9,520 bases of DNA from CAYLNM01 sp964385045 (GCA_964385045.1 CAYLNM010000163.1:1-9520), one strand, 5' to 3'; positions 1 to 6,995 are shown, counted from the first letter of the stretch. The notes: a model not told the origin generated them from the sequence alone. Program-made: numbers and translations.

Positions 1-658
1 CGGCTGGGGCCGGGGCCGGGGCGGGCGCGGGCGCGGGACGGCTTGCGTCGCCGCCGCGGTCCGGCGCGACGGGCGCCCGGGGCGCCGTGCCGCCGGACTC
101 CGCCGCCGCCTCCACGTCGCGGCGCAGGATCCGGCCACCGGGGCCCGAGCCCTCGAGGCCCTCGAGGTCGACGCCGAGCCGGCGAGCGAGCGAGCGTACC
201 GCCGGGGACGCGGGACGACGCCGCCGACCGGGGGCCGGGCCGCCGTGGCCGTTGCTGGTGCCGGCGCCGCCGCTGGACGGGGCGGCCGGCGCGGCCGGCG
301 CGGACGAGCTCACGCCCGCGTTCGCGGTGGCGGCCGGCGCCGTGGTCTCCGTCGTCCCCGCCGCCCCGGCGGTGGAGGCCGACACGCTCGCGGGGGCCGA
401 GTCGGACGCGGCGACGCCGTCGCCCGCCTGCACCGTCACCATCGGGTCGCCGACGTTGACGACCTGCTGCTCCTGCACGTGCCAGGTCTCGACGGTGCCG
501 GCGAAGGGCGAGGGGATCTCGACCGCGGCCTTGTCCGTCTCGACCTCCATGATGGGCTGGTCGAGGGCGACGGGCTCGCCGGCGGGGACGAGGATCTTCA
601 GGACCTGGCCCTCGTGCACGCCCTCGCCGAGGTCGGGCAGGTGGAACGTCTGGCTCAT
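1..658 (-). CDS. pdhC: Dihydrolipoamide acyltransferase (E2) of pyruvate dehydrogenase, N-terminal part, 3' end cut by window edge
   Basis: This is the acyltransferase core subunit of a 2-oxoacid dehydrogenase complex. It accepts the acetyl group made by E1 on a swinging lipoyl arm and passes it to CoA. About 219 residues are present, open to the left edge with no stop. Residues 1-80 form one lipoyl domain with the signature ETDKA, Lys43 being the expected lipoylated residue. Residues about 85-145 are an Ala/Ser/Thr/Pro/Gly-rich flexible linker. Residues about 149-185 (ASPAVRSLARRLGVDLEGL onward, then GSGPGGRILRRDV) are the peripheral subunit-binding domain that holds E1 or E3. A further Pro-Ala linker follows, and the catalytic domain lies outside the window. 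The start ATG at 658 has a GGAAG Shine-Dalgarno about 8 bases upstream. It lies 120 bases downstream of E1 beta on the same strand, so it is read as pyruvate dehydrogenase E2; a branched-chain 2-oxoacid E2 cannot be fully excluded. Confidence 0.92.
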   Translation of the reverse strand, partial: MSQTFHLPDLGEGVHEGQVLKILVPAGEPVALDQPIMEVETDKAAVEIPSPFAGTVETWHVQEQQVVNVGDPMVTVQAGDGVAASDSAPASVSASTAGAAGTTETTAPAATANAGVSSSAPAAPAAPSSGGAGTSNGHGGPAPGRRRRPASPAVRSLARRLGVDLEGLEGSGPGGRILRRDVEAAAESGGTAPRAPVAPDRGGDASRPAPAPAPAPAPA

Positions 659-718
659 CGGGTCGGCTTCCGGGTCGTCGGGAAGGTCGGTCGGCGGGCT
701 CGCGGCGGGGGGGGCGTT

Positions 719-750
719 CCGCCGCGTCGCTCGTCGCGGGATCGCGGCGG
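719..750 (-). other. GC-rich inverted repeat between E1 beta and E2 genes
   Basis: Perfect 8-base arms (719-726 and 743-750, CCGCCGCG/CGCGGCGG) flank a 16-base loop just downstream of the E1 beta stop. No T-rich tract follows on the minus strand, so it is not a classical terminator. It could damp transcription or set a processing point between E1 beta and E2, or simply reflect the extreme GC content. A run of eight G (707-714) lies beside it. Confidence 0.3.
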
Positions 751-778
751 GCGGGCGGCCGGGAACGCCGGCGCCGGC

Positions 779-1765
779 TCAGGGATCGAAGCGGATCGTC
801 TCCCGCACCGCCTCCGCGATCGAGTCGGGGTCGGGGAGGTAGTGCTCCTCGACCTGCAGGTACGGGAAGTGGATGTCGAAGCCCGTCACCCGCCGGATCG
901 GGGCGATGAGGTGCTCGAAGGCGTGCTCGTTGATGCGGGCGATGATCTCGGCCGCGATGCCGCACGTCCGCGGGCCCTCGTGCACGATCACGCAGCGGCC
1001 GGTCTTCGCCACGCTCTCGCAGATCGTCTCGGTGTCCATCGGCTTGATCGACAGCAGGTCCACCACCTCGCAGTCGATGCCGTCGAGGTCGGCGAGGTCG
1101 TCCACCGCCTCGTTCACCGGCTGCATCATCGCGCCGTAGGCGACGACGGTGAGGTCGGCGCCCTCGCGGACGACGCGGGCGGTACCGATCTTCATCGTCT
1201 CGTGCTCGTCCGGCACGTCCTCGCGGAACGCGCGGTAGACGGCCTTGGGCTCGTAGAAGACGACGGGGTCGGGGTCCTCGATCGCGGCCGCCAGCAGCGC
1301 CCGGGCGTTCCGCGGCGTGGACGGGATGACCACCTTGAGGCCCGGGGTGTGGGCCCAGTAGGCCTCCCGCGACTCGGAGTGGTGCTCCACCGCGCGGATG
1401 CCGCCGCCGTAGGGAGCCCGCATCACCATCGACATCGGGTACTGGCCGCGGGAGCGGTTGCGCAGGCGGGCCATGTTCTGCTCGATCTGGTCGAAGGCCT
1501 GCATCGTGAAGCCGGAGAACTGGATCTCGCAGACGGGCCGCAGCCCGGTGGCGGCCATGCCCACCGCGGTGCCGATGATGCCGCACTCGGCGAGCGGGGT
1601 GTCCATCACGCGGCGGGAGCCGTACTTGTCCAGCAGGCCCTTGGTGACGCGGAAGACGCCGCCGTTGACGGCGATGTCCTCGCCCATCATGAGGACGGTG
1701 TCGTCCCGCTCCATCGACTGGTCCAGGGCGAGGTTCAGGGCCTCGACCATCGTGCGCTGGGCCAT
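779..1765 (-). CDS. pdhB: Pyruvate dehydrogenase E1 component, beta subunit
   Basis: The beta subunit of the thiamine-diphosphate-dependent E1 alpha2beta2 enzyme, which decarboxylates pyruvate and reductively acetylates the lipoyl arm of E2. The 328 residues match the usual length (about 325). The N-terminal pyrimidine-binding domain shows GEDIAVNGGVF (28-38) and DTPLAE (55-60), with Glu60 as the expected cofactor-activating glutamate. The motif GGGIRAVEHHSES (120-132) carries the active-site histidines 128/129. The C-terminal transketolase domain includes HEGPRTCGIAAEI (262-274) and RVTGFDIHFPY (292-302). The ATG at 1765 overlaps the E1 alpha stop by one base (TGATG) and has a purine-rich AGGGGA upstream, so translation is probably coupled and the subunits made in equal amounts. 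Closely related branched-chain 2-oxoacid E1 beta is the main alternative; the pyruvate reading rests on the Bacillus-type alpha partner. Confidence 0.95.
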   Translation of the reverse strand: MAQRTMVEALNLALDQSMERDDTVLMMGEDIAVNGGVFRVTKGLLDKYGSRRVMDTPLAECGIIGTAVGMAATGLRPVCEIQFSGFTMQAFDQIEQNMARLRNRSRGQYPMSMVMRAPYGGGIRAVEHHSESREAYWAHTPGLKVVIPSTPRNARALLAAAIEDPDPVVFYEPKAVYRAFREDVPDEHETMKIGTARVVREGADLTVVAYGAMMQPVNEAVDDLADLDGIDCEVVDLLSIKPMDTETICESVAKTGRCVIVHEGPRTCGIAAEIIARINEHAFEHLIAPIRRVTGFDIHFPYLQVEEHYLPDPDSIAEAVRETIRFDP

Positions 1766-3009
1766 CAGGAGATCCCCTTCCGCTTCAGGCGGGCCATGTA
1801 CTCGTCCTTCTGCCGCTGGAGCTCCGGAGGCAGCTCCTCGTACATGAAGTCGAAGACCTCGAACGGGTTCTTCCGCTTCTTCGCGTCGAACCGCTCGCGG
1901 GCGGCCTGCACCTCGGCCTCGCACTCGGCCACCACCGCGTCGATCCCGGCCTGATCGAGATGGCCCTTCCGCGTGAGGTACTGCTCGAAGCGGGCGATCG
2001 GGTCGCGCGTCCTCCACTCCTCGAGCTCGTCCTCGTGCCGGTAGACGGTCGGGTCGTCGGCGGTCGTGTGCACGCCCATGCGGTAGGTGACGGCCTCGAC
2101 GAGGGTCGGTCCCTCGCCCGCGCGGGCGCGGTCGGTCGCCTCCTTCATCGCCACGATCATCGCGAGGATGTCGTTGCCGTCGGCGCGGATCGACGGGACG
2201 CCGAAGCCGACGCCGCGCTGGGCGAGGACCTCGTGGGCGCACTGCCGCTCGACCGGCATCGAGATCGCGTAGCCGTTGTTCTCGAGGCAGAAGACGCAGG
2301 GAGCGGTGTTCACCGCGGCGAAGTTGAACGCCTCGCCCACCGCGCCCTGCGAGAGGGCGCCGTCGCCGAGGTTCGCCATCACGATGCCGGGGTCGTCCTG
2401 GTACTGCATGCCCATCGCGAGGCCGACCGCGGGCAGCAGGTGCGAGCCGATCACGATGGAGAACGGCAGGTCGCGGAGGCCGGGCGGCGGGGCGAAGCCC
2501 TCGAAGTAGCCGGCCCAGAGCAGGAAGAGCCGCTCCATCTCCCAGCCGCGCCAGATCTGGGCGCCGAAGGAGCGGTACGACGGCACGAACCAGTCGGCGT
2601 CCGTGAGGTGGAAGACCTGGGCGATCTGCGTCGCCTCCTGGCCGTAGCCGGGGGCGAAGGTGCCCATCTGGCCCTGCCGCTGCATGTTCAGCATGCGGAC
2701 GTCGAAGACCCGGGTGAGCACCATGCCGCGGTGGATGCGGAGCAGGTCCTCGCGGGGCAGCTGCGGGTCGAGCGACTCGTCGAGCGAGCCGTCCTCGTGC
2801 AGGATCGAGAGCGTGCGGACCGGGGGCGAGGGGATCTCGCCGCTGGTGATCGAGCCGGGGCCGCGGACGGCGCCGCGGCCGAGGCCGGCGGGGTCGTCGG
2901 GCGCGGCGGGGGCCGGGCCGCCGCCGGGGCCGGCGTCGGCCTCGACCACCCGCGGAGGGGCGATCGAGCGGCCGGCGTCGGTGGCGGGGCCGGAGACGTT
3001 GGTGCTCAT
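1765..3009 (-). CDS. pdhA: Pyruvate dehydrogenase E1 component, alpha subunit
   Basis: The alpha subunit of E1, which binds thiamine diphosphate and Mg and catalyses pyruvate decarboxylation with the beta subunit. It has 414 residues. Residues about 1-60 are a Gly/Ala/Pro-rich, probably disordered extension. The conserved part begins at RTLSILHEDG (65-74) and continues with GQEATQIAQVF (123-133) and IGSHLLPAVG (187-196, His190 in the active-site region). The cofactor motif runs from GDG (215-217) to NN (244-245), the canonical 30-residue spacing. HTTADDP (314-320) belongs to the active-site loop typical of Bacillus/actinobacterial-type E1 alpha. The reading frame stays open upstream to 3315, but the ATG at 3009 is chosen because GAGGG lies 6 bases before it and the upstream residues are low-complexity intergenic translation. 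It heads the E1 alpha-E1 beta-E2 operon. The Bacillus-like layout favours pyruvate over branched-chain substrates. Confidence 0.94.
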   Translation of the reverse strand: MSTNVSGPATDAGRSIAPPRVVEADAGPGGGPAPAAPDDPAGLGRGAVRGPGSITSGEIPSPPVRTLSILHEDGSLDESLDPQLPREDLLRIHRGMVLTRVFDVRMLNMQRQGQMGTFAPGYGQEATQIAQVFHLTDADWFVPSYRSFGAQIWRGWEMERLFLLWAGYFEGFAPPPGLRDLPFSIVIGSHLLPAVGLAMGMQYQDDPGIVMANLGDGALSQGAVGEAFNFAAVNTAPCVFCLENNGYAISMPVERQCAHEVLAQRGVGFGVPSIRADGNDILAMIVAMKEATDRARAGEGPTLVEAVTYRMGVHTTADDPTVYRHEDELEEWRTRDPIARFEQYLTRKGHLDQAGIDAVVAECEAEVQAARERFDAKKRKNPFEVFDFMYEELPPELQRQKDEYMARLKRKGIS

Positions 3010-3324
3010 GGCGGGACCCTCGGAGCCGCCCGGCGGGACCGGGGGCGGGACGGGCCGGGCGTGGCGCAGGGGACCGCGGGAGGTCGCCGGCGGTCCCGCC
3101 CGCAGGCGGTCGGCGCGGCTCTTTCCCGCGGGCCGGCACGGCGGCGCGGCCGGGAACGGTCGGAACGGAACAGGATACGGACGCCGCGGGTGGGCGGCCA
3201 ACCGACGCGCGGGCCGCGCCCGCGCGCGAGGTGGGTGGGCGGCCGGGGACGGCCGCGGCGGCGTCCACGGGGAATCCCGGGCCGAACGCGTCGCCGCCGA
3301 ACGTCCGGCCGCCATCCGGCCGGC
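3010..3324. other. Intergenic region between the NRAMP-like gene and pdhA
   Basis: About 315 bases with no convincing gene; the open frames here are low-complexity Arg/Ala/Pro translations. It must hold any promoter for the pyruvate dehydrogenase operon. The less GC-rich patch at about 3161-3178 stands out and contains three GGAACG units (3163, 3172-side copies). Short GC stems occur at 3239-3256 (GCGGCC/GGCCGC, 6-base loop) and at 3305-3323 (CCGGCC/GGCCGG, 7-base loop), the latter directly after the transporter stop. Neither stem is followed by a T-run, so a terminator can only be suspected. Confidence 0.5.
3172..3200 (-). promoter_or_regulatory. Possible promoter for the pyruvate dehydrogenase operon
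   Basis: On the minus strand a -10-like TATCCT (3172-3177, four of six matches to TATAAT) lies 17 bases from a poor -35-like TGGCCG (3195-3200, three of six). It sits in the only relatively AT-containing patch of the 315-base spacer, about 160 bases upstream of the pdhA start. The match is weak and rests on position and composition as much as sequence. Confidence 0.22.
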
Positions 3325-4650
3325 TCAGGCGGCCGAGGCGACCCGCGACCAGAGGAACACCACGGCGAAGGCGGCCCAGAAGACGACCGCGGCGAGGCTG
3401 AACGCCCGGTGCAGGGGCCCCGGCCGCGCCCCAGGGGCGAGGGCGTCCGAGCTCATCGCGCGGTGGTTGAACCACGCGATCAGCGGCGTGCCGAGGAAGC
3501 TCAGCGTGGTCGCGAGATCCACGAGGGCGGTGAACCCGGCCCCGCCCACGAGCACCACGATGATCGCCATCGCCCCGGCGGCGATCGTCGCGAGCGCGAT
3601 CCAGTAGGCGGGTGTGCGGGAGACGTCGTGCTCGGCCGCGTCCCACCGCTCGTCGGTGCGCAGCCGGCGGCCGAGGTGCACGAGCGTCCGCGGCAGGGCG
3701 TCCTGCACCGTGAGCGTCGTCGAGAGCATGACCGCGACCGCGGCGGCCGCGATCACCGGCCGCGACCACTCGCCGATCGTCCCCGCGTAGAGGTCGATCA
3801 GCTGCCGGGCGAAGCCGGCCGCCCCGGCCGCGGGCTCGATCCCGCGGACGAAGAGCTGGCCCGCCCCGAGGACGACGAAGGCGAGGGCGAGCACGATGCA
3901 CAGCCCGTAGCCGATCGTGAAGTCGAGATCGCACTCGCGGCGGGTGGGCTCGTGCCGGGTCTGCCGGCGGCGGGCGAGGGTCCAGAGCGAGTGCCACACG
4001 GAGATGTCGAGCGGGGCCGGCATCCAGCCCATGAGGGCGACCACGAAGCCGATCAGGGCGAGCCGGGCCGCCGGATCCTCGGGGATCGCGGGCAGGACCG
4101 GCAGCCGGGCGCCCGCGAGGTGGGGCAGCTCGAGGGCGGCCGCGGCGAGCGTGGACGCCGCCATCACCACCATGAGGCCCTTCATCACCGCGTCGAGCCA
4201 GCGGAAGCCGCCCATCGCGATCACGCCCGCTCCGAGGCCGAGGACGCCCGCGGCGACGGCCCACAGCGGCACCGCCTCGGGCGAGCCCGCGAGGGGGTCC
4301 ACCGCGACGTGCTTGAGGATCGCGGCCGTCACCACCGTCACCGCGGCCTGGATCGTGAACATCGTCCCGACCGTCAGCAGGCCGAAGAGCCCGATCGCGT
4401 GGCGGCCCTGCCGGCGGTAGGCCTGCAGGAGCGAGGTGCCGGTGGCGGCGGCGTACCGCGGGCCCGCGAGCATCGCCGGCAGCTTCATGACGTGGGCGAG
4501 GACCACGACGCCGACGAGGGCGAGGCCGTAGGACGCTCCCGCCCGAGTGGACTGGCTCAGGTGGCTCACGCCGATCGCGGCGGCCGCGAACAGGATGCCG
4601 GGGCCGAGCGCCTGCACCAGGCGGCGGGACGCGGGGGCGTCGGACGTCAT
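3325..4650 (-). CDS. NRAMP-superfamily membrane transporter lacking canonical metal-binding motifs
   Basis: A polytopic inner-membrane protein of 441 residues with about 11 hydrophobic segments, resembling the Nramp divalent-metal transporter family in length and overall pattern (opening LGPGILFAAAAIGVSH at 15-30, then QSTRAGASYG at 33-42). In true Nramp proteins the first helix carries DPGN and the sixth carries MPH, both used for metal binding. Here the equivalent places read IGVSHL (26-31) and MPAPLD (210-215), so the standard Mn/Fe site is absent and the substrate cannot be inferred. The ATG at 4650 is chosen because the following residues resemble family N-termini. No clear Shine-Dalgarno is seen, and an in-frame ATG at 4674 is possible. 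It is isolated by spacers of 239 bases (from paaD) and 315 bases (to pdhA), probably its own unit. It might move a small cation or organic solute. Confidence 0.82.
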   Translation of the reverse strand: MTSDAPASRRLVQALGPGILFAAAAIGVSHLSQSTRAGASYGLALVGVVVLAHVMKLPAMLAGPRYAAATGTSLLQAYRRQGRHAIGLFGLLTVGTMFTIQAAVTVVTAAILKHVAVDPLAGSPEAVPLWAVAAGVLGLGAGVIAMGGFRWLDAVMKGLMVVMAASTLAAAALELPHLAGARLPVLPAIPEDPAARLALIGFVVALMGWMPAPLDISVWHSLWTLARRRQTRHEPTRRECDLDFTIGYGLCIVLALAFVVLGAGQLFVRGIEPAAGAAGFARQLIDLYAGTIGEWSRPVIAAAAVAVMLSTTLTVQDALPRTLVHLGRRLRTDERWDAAEHDVSRTPAYWIALATIAAGAMAIIVVLVGGAGFTALVDLATTLSFLGTPLIAWFNHRAMSSDALAPGARPGPLHRAFSLAAVVFWAAFAVVFLWSRVASAA

Positions 4651-4706
4651 CGGCGGCGGGATCCGGGGCGGCATCCGGGGCGGGAACGGGGCGGCACGAC
4701 GGTCAG

Positions 4707-4735
4707 ACGATATCGACCACGCCCTGCGACCGAAA
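4707..4735 (-). promoter_or_regulatory. Possible promoter for the NRAMP-like gene
   Basis: On the minus strand TATCGT (4707-4712, four of six matches to the -10 consensus) lies 17 bases downstream of TTTCGG (4730-4735, weak -35). The segment 4701-4737 is visibly less GC-rich than its surroundings and lies about 57 bases before the chosen start. The support is compositional and positional; the -35 match is poor. Confidence 0.25.
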
Positions 4736-4889
4736 CGGTGGTGGTGGCGCGGGGGGTGCCCGGTGCCCCCGCGGCGGTCGCGGCGGTCGCGGGGATGCGG
4801 CGACGCCGGCGGGGCGTCGAGACCGGGGGCGGCCGCGCCGGCGGCCGGCGCGTTCGTCCGTCGCCGGGCGACGCGCGGGCGGCTCCCGC

Positions 4890-5462
4890 TCAGATCTTCT
4901 TCATGTGCTCGAACTGCTGCCGGCAGCCCTCGCAGTACCAGATCATCCGGCACCGGGTGGGGCCGAACGGACTGTCGAGCCGCGTGCGCGTCGCGCCGCA
5001 GTAGGGGCAGGGCACCGCGCTGGCGGTCAGCGGCACCGTGCCGTCGTGGCCGGGCACCGGCAGCCGCGATCCCTCGTCGGGGACGGTGATGCCGTGGCCC
5101 GCGAGCTCGCGGCGGCCCTTGTCGGTGATCCGGTCGACCGTCCACGGCGGGTCGAAGACGAACGCCACGTCGGCCTCGTCCACCCCGTCGAGGGCGGCGA
5201 CCTTGTCCCGCACGTCGCGCTCGATCATGTCGAGGGCGGGGCAGCCGACGAACGTCGGCAGCAGCCGGATGCGGGCGGTGACGCGGCCGTCGGCCCCCGC
5301 CGCGACCCGCTCCTCCTCGATCAGCCCGAGGTCCACGATCGAGATCGGCATCTCGGGATCGGGGATCGACTCGAGGACGGCGTGCACGCGGTCGGGGAGA
5401 TCGCCGGGGGCGGCGGCGACGTTCGCCGCGCACCCGGCTCCGTTGGTGCCCGCCGCGCTCAC
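4890..5462 (-). CDS. paaD: PaaD, Fe-S maturation protein for phenylacetyl-CoA epoxidase (MIP18/DUF59 family)
   Basis: PaaD proteins belong to the MIP18 (DUF59) iron-sulfur assembly family and are needed for an active phenylacetyl-CoA epoxidase system, probably by maturing the Fe-S cluster of its reductase. The 190 residues comprise a DUF59 domain at about 22-120 with DPEMPISIVDLGLI (35-48), TFVGCPALDMIE (70-81, conserved Cys74) and DPPWTVDRITDKG (104-116). A C-terminal zinc-ribbon-like segment follows with Cys152, Cys155, Cys171, Cys177 and Cys180 (CPYC and YCEGC). The GTG at 5462 overlaps the paaC stop (GTGA, 4 bases) and has GGGAG 7 bases upstream. A second GTG at 5465 is in frame but too close to that ribosome site. 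The overlap indicates coupled translation with paaC. The frame extends further upstream only inside paaC. Confidence 0.93.
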   Translation of the reverse strand: MSAAGTNGAGCAANVAAAPGDLPDRVHAVLESIPDPEMPISIVDLGLIEEERVAAGADGRVTARIRLLPTFVGCPALDMIERDVRDKVAALDGVDEADVAFVFDPPWTVDRITDKGRRELAGHGITVPDEGSRLPVPGHDGTVPLTASAVPCPYCGATRTRLDSPFGPTRCRMIWYCEGCRQQFEHMKKI

Positions 5463-6259
5463 CACGCGACTCCCGGCTCGACCCGGTAGACCTCGCACAT
5501 CTCGTCGAGGATCTCGGCGCGGCGCGGGCCCGGCTCGCCGCGGCGACCGCCGCGGACGGCGGGATCGAACGCCGGGATCGCGAGCGTGTAGCCGTTGGGC
5601 TCGGTGATCGCCGCGAGCGAGGCCCGCCACTGGGCGTCGTCGGTGGTGGAGCCGGCGGGGTACAGCCCGGCCTCGACCAGCGCGTCCTCGCCGTCGACCG
5701 GCTCGAGCAGGGTCGCGGCATCGGCGGCGAGGGCGTCGAGGGCGGCCTGCACGCGGTTGCGGGCGTCGGCGTCGCGGGCGAGCCGCCGCATCCAGCCGTC
5801 CACGTGCTCGATCTGGATCTGCTGCTCGGCGAGCATCCGCTTCGCGAGGGCCGCGGTGGTGGCCTCGCTGCCGCGGGCGAGGCGGCCGAGGCGGATCTCC
5901 TCGTAGTGGGCGACGTAGAGCTGCCGCGCGATGGCCTTGGCCCAGTCGAAGTCGTCGGCGTGCTCGCAGATCGCGGCCGAGCGGTAGGCGGCCGGCGCGC
6001 GGCCGAAGGCGATGTCGTCGGCGCGGGTGCCGGTGATCGCCTCGAGCCGCTGGTAGATCGCCTGGGCGTGGGCGATGTCGTCCTGGGCCAGGGCGCTGAA
6101 GGCGATGTCCTCCTCCAGCGTGGGGGCGAGGCCGGTCCAGTCGCTGTTGAGGTGGCCGAGCATGAGCTTGTCGTCGGCGAGCGACTCGAGCAGGGCGACG
6201 AAGGGGCCGCGGGCGGCCTCGGGGATGGCGGGGGCGTCGTCGGGCGGGACGTCGGGCAT
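5459..6259 (-). CDS. paaC: PaaC, structural subunit of 1,2-phenylacetyl-CoA epoxidase
   Basis: The ferritin-fold partner of PaaA in the phenylacetyl-CoA ring-epoxidising complex. In known systems PaaC is catalytically silent and scaffolds PaaA. The 266 residues (E. coli about 248) contain the four-helix core: LADDKLMLGHLNSDW (27-41), LEEDIAFSALAQDDIAHAQ (48-66), ARQLYVAHYEEIRLGRL (111-127) and AKRMLAEQQIQIEHVDGW (139-156). Helix 2 has D61-x-x-H64, but the helix-4 position of an ExxH ligand pair reads Q146-x-x-Q149, so a complete diiron site looks unlikely. The ATG at 6259 is chosen over the open frame to 6346 because GAGGA lies 8 bases upstream and the upstream residues are Pro/Arg-rich filler. 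It overlaps paaD by 4 bases and follows paaB after a 118-base gap. Identity is divergent from the E. coli protein but supported by position and fold pattern. Confidence 0.9.
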   Translation of the reverse strand: MPDVPPDDAPAIPEAARGPFVALLESLADDKLMLGHLNSDWTGLAPTLEEDIAFSALAQDDIAHAQAIYQRLEAITGTRADDIAFGRAPAAYRSAAICEHADDFDWAKAIARQLYVAHYEEIRLGRLARGSEATTAALAKRMLAEQQIQIEHVDGWMRRLARDADARNRVQAALDALAADAATLLEPVDGEDALVEAGLYPAGSTTDDAQWRASLAAITEPNGYTLAIPAFDPAVRGGRRGEPGPRRAEILDEMCEVYRVEPGVAW

Positions 6260-6350
6260 GGGCGTGGTCCTCGGGAGTGCCGGGCGGCGGGGCGGCGGGC
6301 GATGACCGGACGGCGGCGGGCCGGCCGGCGAGCGGGTCGACGGCAAGGTC

Positions 6351-6377
6351 GCCGCGGCCGGAGCGTGCCGCCGCGGC
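6351..6377 (-). other. GC-rich hairpin directly after paaB
   Basis: Two copies of the self-complementary octamer GCCGCGGC (6351-6358 and 6370-6377) can form an 8-base stem with an 11-base loop immediately after the paaB stop. No T-run follows on the minus strand. It could protect the 3' end of an upstream message or weaken read-through to paaC, but it may be chance in such GC-rich DNA. Confidence 0.3.
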
Positions 6378-6995
6378 TCAGAACTCCTTCTTGAGGTCCT
6401 CCTTCTGGTAGGCCTCGAGCGAGTCGGCGTCGCGGAACGTCTGCCACTTCCGCTTCACCACGGCGGTGTAGCCGCGGGCGAGCCGGTAGGTCTGGTCGAA
6501 CTCGCGCCAGAGAGGATCGTCCGGATCGCGGAAGAGCACGTGGGCTCGGTCCGCGACCCAGATCGCGTTGGGCGCCGCCTCGTCGGCCGCGTGCCGCGTC
6601 CGGGCCGCCTCGAGGGCGGCGGCGGTGTCCGCGGCCTCGACGTCGTCGACGCTGACGTACAGATCGCCGGCCCTCGCCTGCGTGAAGACCATGAAGGGCC
6701 GCGGCTCCGCCGCGTCGTCGTCGCGCGGCGGCCACGGCACGTCCGTCCCGCCGACCCACGACTCGTGGATCGCGAGGACGTCGTCGACCTTCTGGTCGCG
6801 GCCGTAGTGCTCGCGGGCGTAGTAGACCGCCTCGTCGTCGTCGGCCGCCCGGAGCCAGCCGGCGTACCGCCACGGCTGACCGGGCTTGAGCCGCGTGAAG
6901 ACGACGTAGCCGCGGAGGTCACCCTCCTCGGGCGTCTCGATGTCGCCCTCGGGCTCGCCGAAGAGGGTCTCGAACTGGTCGCGGAGCTTCGACAC
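6378..6995 (-). CDS. paaB: PaaB-type subunit of phenylacetyl-CoA epoxidase, apparent tandem-domain form
   Basis: PaaB is the small subunit of the phenylacetyl-CoA epoxidase; it bridges PaaAC units. The usual protein is about 95 residues, but this one has 205. Residues 28-90 match the PaaB pattern (GYVVFTRLKPGQPWRYAGWL at 29-48, then RAADDDEAVYYAREHYGR). Residues 99-165 repeat it (PFMVFTQARAGDLYVSV, VEAADTAAALEAARTRH, AIWVADRAHVLF). Shared positions include VFT and AAD...A....AR, so I read it as an internal duplication or fusion. The tail 166-205 is charged, ending KEDLKKEF, and residues 1-27 are an acidic leader. The GTG start at 6995 is supported by GAGGAG about 10 bases upstream; no better ATG exists. 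It lies between paaA (192-base gap) and paaC (118-base gap) in conserved A-B-C-D order, which supports the assignment despite the size. Confidence 0.87.
   Translation of the reverse strand: MSKLRDQFETLFGEPEGDIETPEEGDLRGYVVFTRLKPGQPWRYAGWLRAADDDEAVYYAREHYGRDQKVDDVLAIHESWVGGTDVPWPPRDDDAAEPRPFMVFTQARAGDLYVSVDDVEAADTAAALEAARTRHAADEAAPNAIWVADRAHVLFRDPDDPLWREFDQTYRLARGYTAVVKRKWQTFRDADSLEAYQKEDLKKEF

Noticed and set aside
245..1954. Plus-strand 569-residue open frame opposite E2, E1 beta and the end of E1 alpha
   Set aside because: It is antisense to three confidently identified genes and shows no recognisable domain.
3010..3315. N-terminal extension of E1 alpha to an upstream ATG at 3315
   Set aside because: The extra 102 residues are Arg/Pro/Ala filler from the spacer, whereas the ATG at 3009 has a good GAGGG ribosome site.
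3305..3323. Hairpin after the transporter stop codon as an intrinsic terminator
   Set aside because: The stem is only six base pairs with no T-tract; similar GC stems recur throughout the spacers.
4741..4889. GC-rich stems and a tandem CGGCGGTCG pair downstream of paaD as a terminator or repeat element
   Set aside because: The best stem has wobble pairs only on the plus strand and a mismatch on the minus strand, there is no T-run, and the tandem pair is too short to stand above GC background.
1960..5004. Very long plus-strand open frame (1014 residues) crossing pdhA, the spacer and the transporter gene
   Set aside because: Its translation is Arg/Gly/Asp/His-rich with no domain, and it runs antisense across several well-supported genes. 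Long antisense frames are expected at this GC content.
6260..6346. N-terminal extension of PaaC to an upstream ATG at 6346
   Set aside because: The added residues are Pro/Arg-rich spacer translation; the ATG at 6259 has GAGGA at a good distance and fits the PaaC length.
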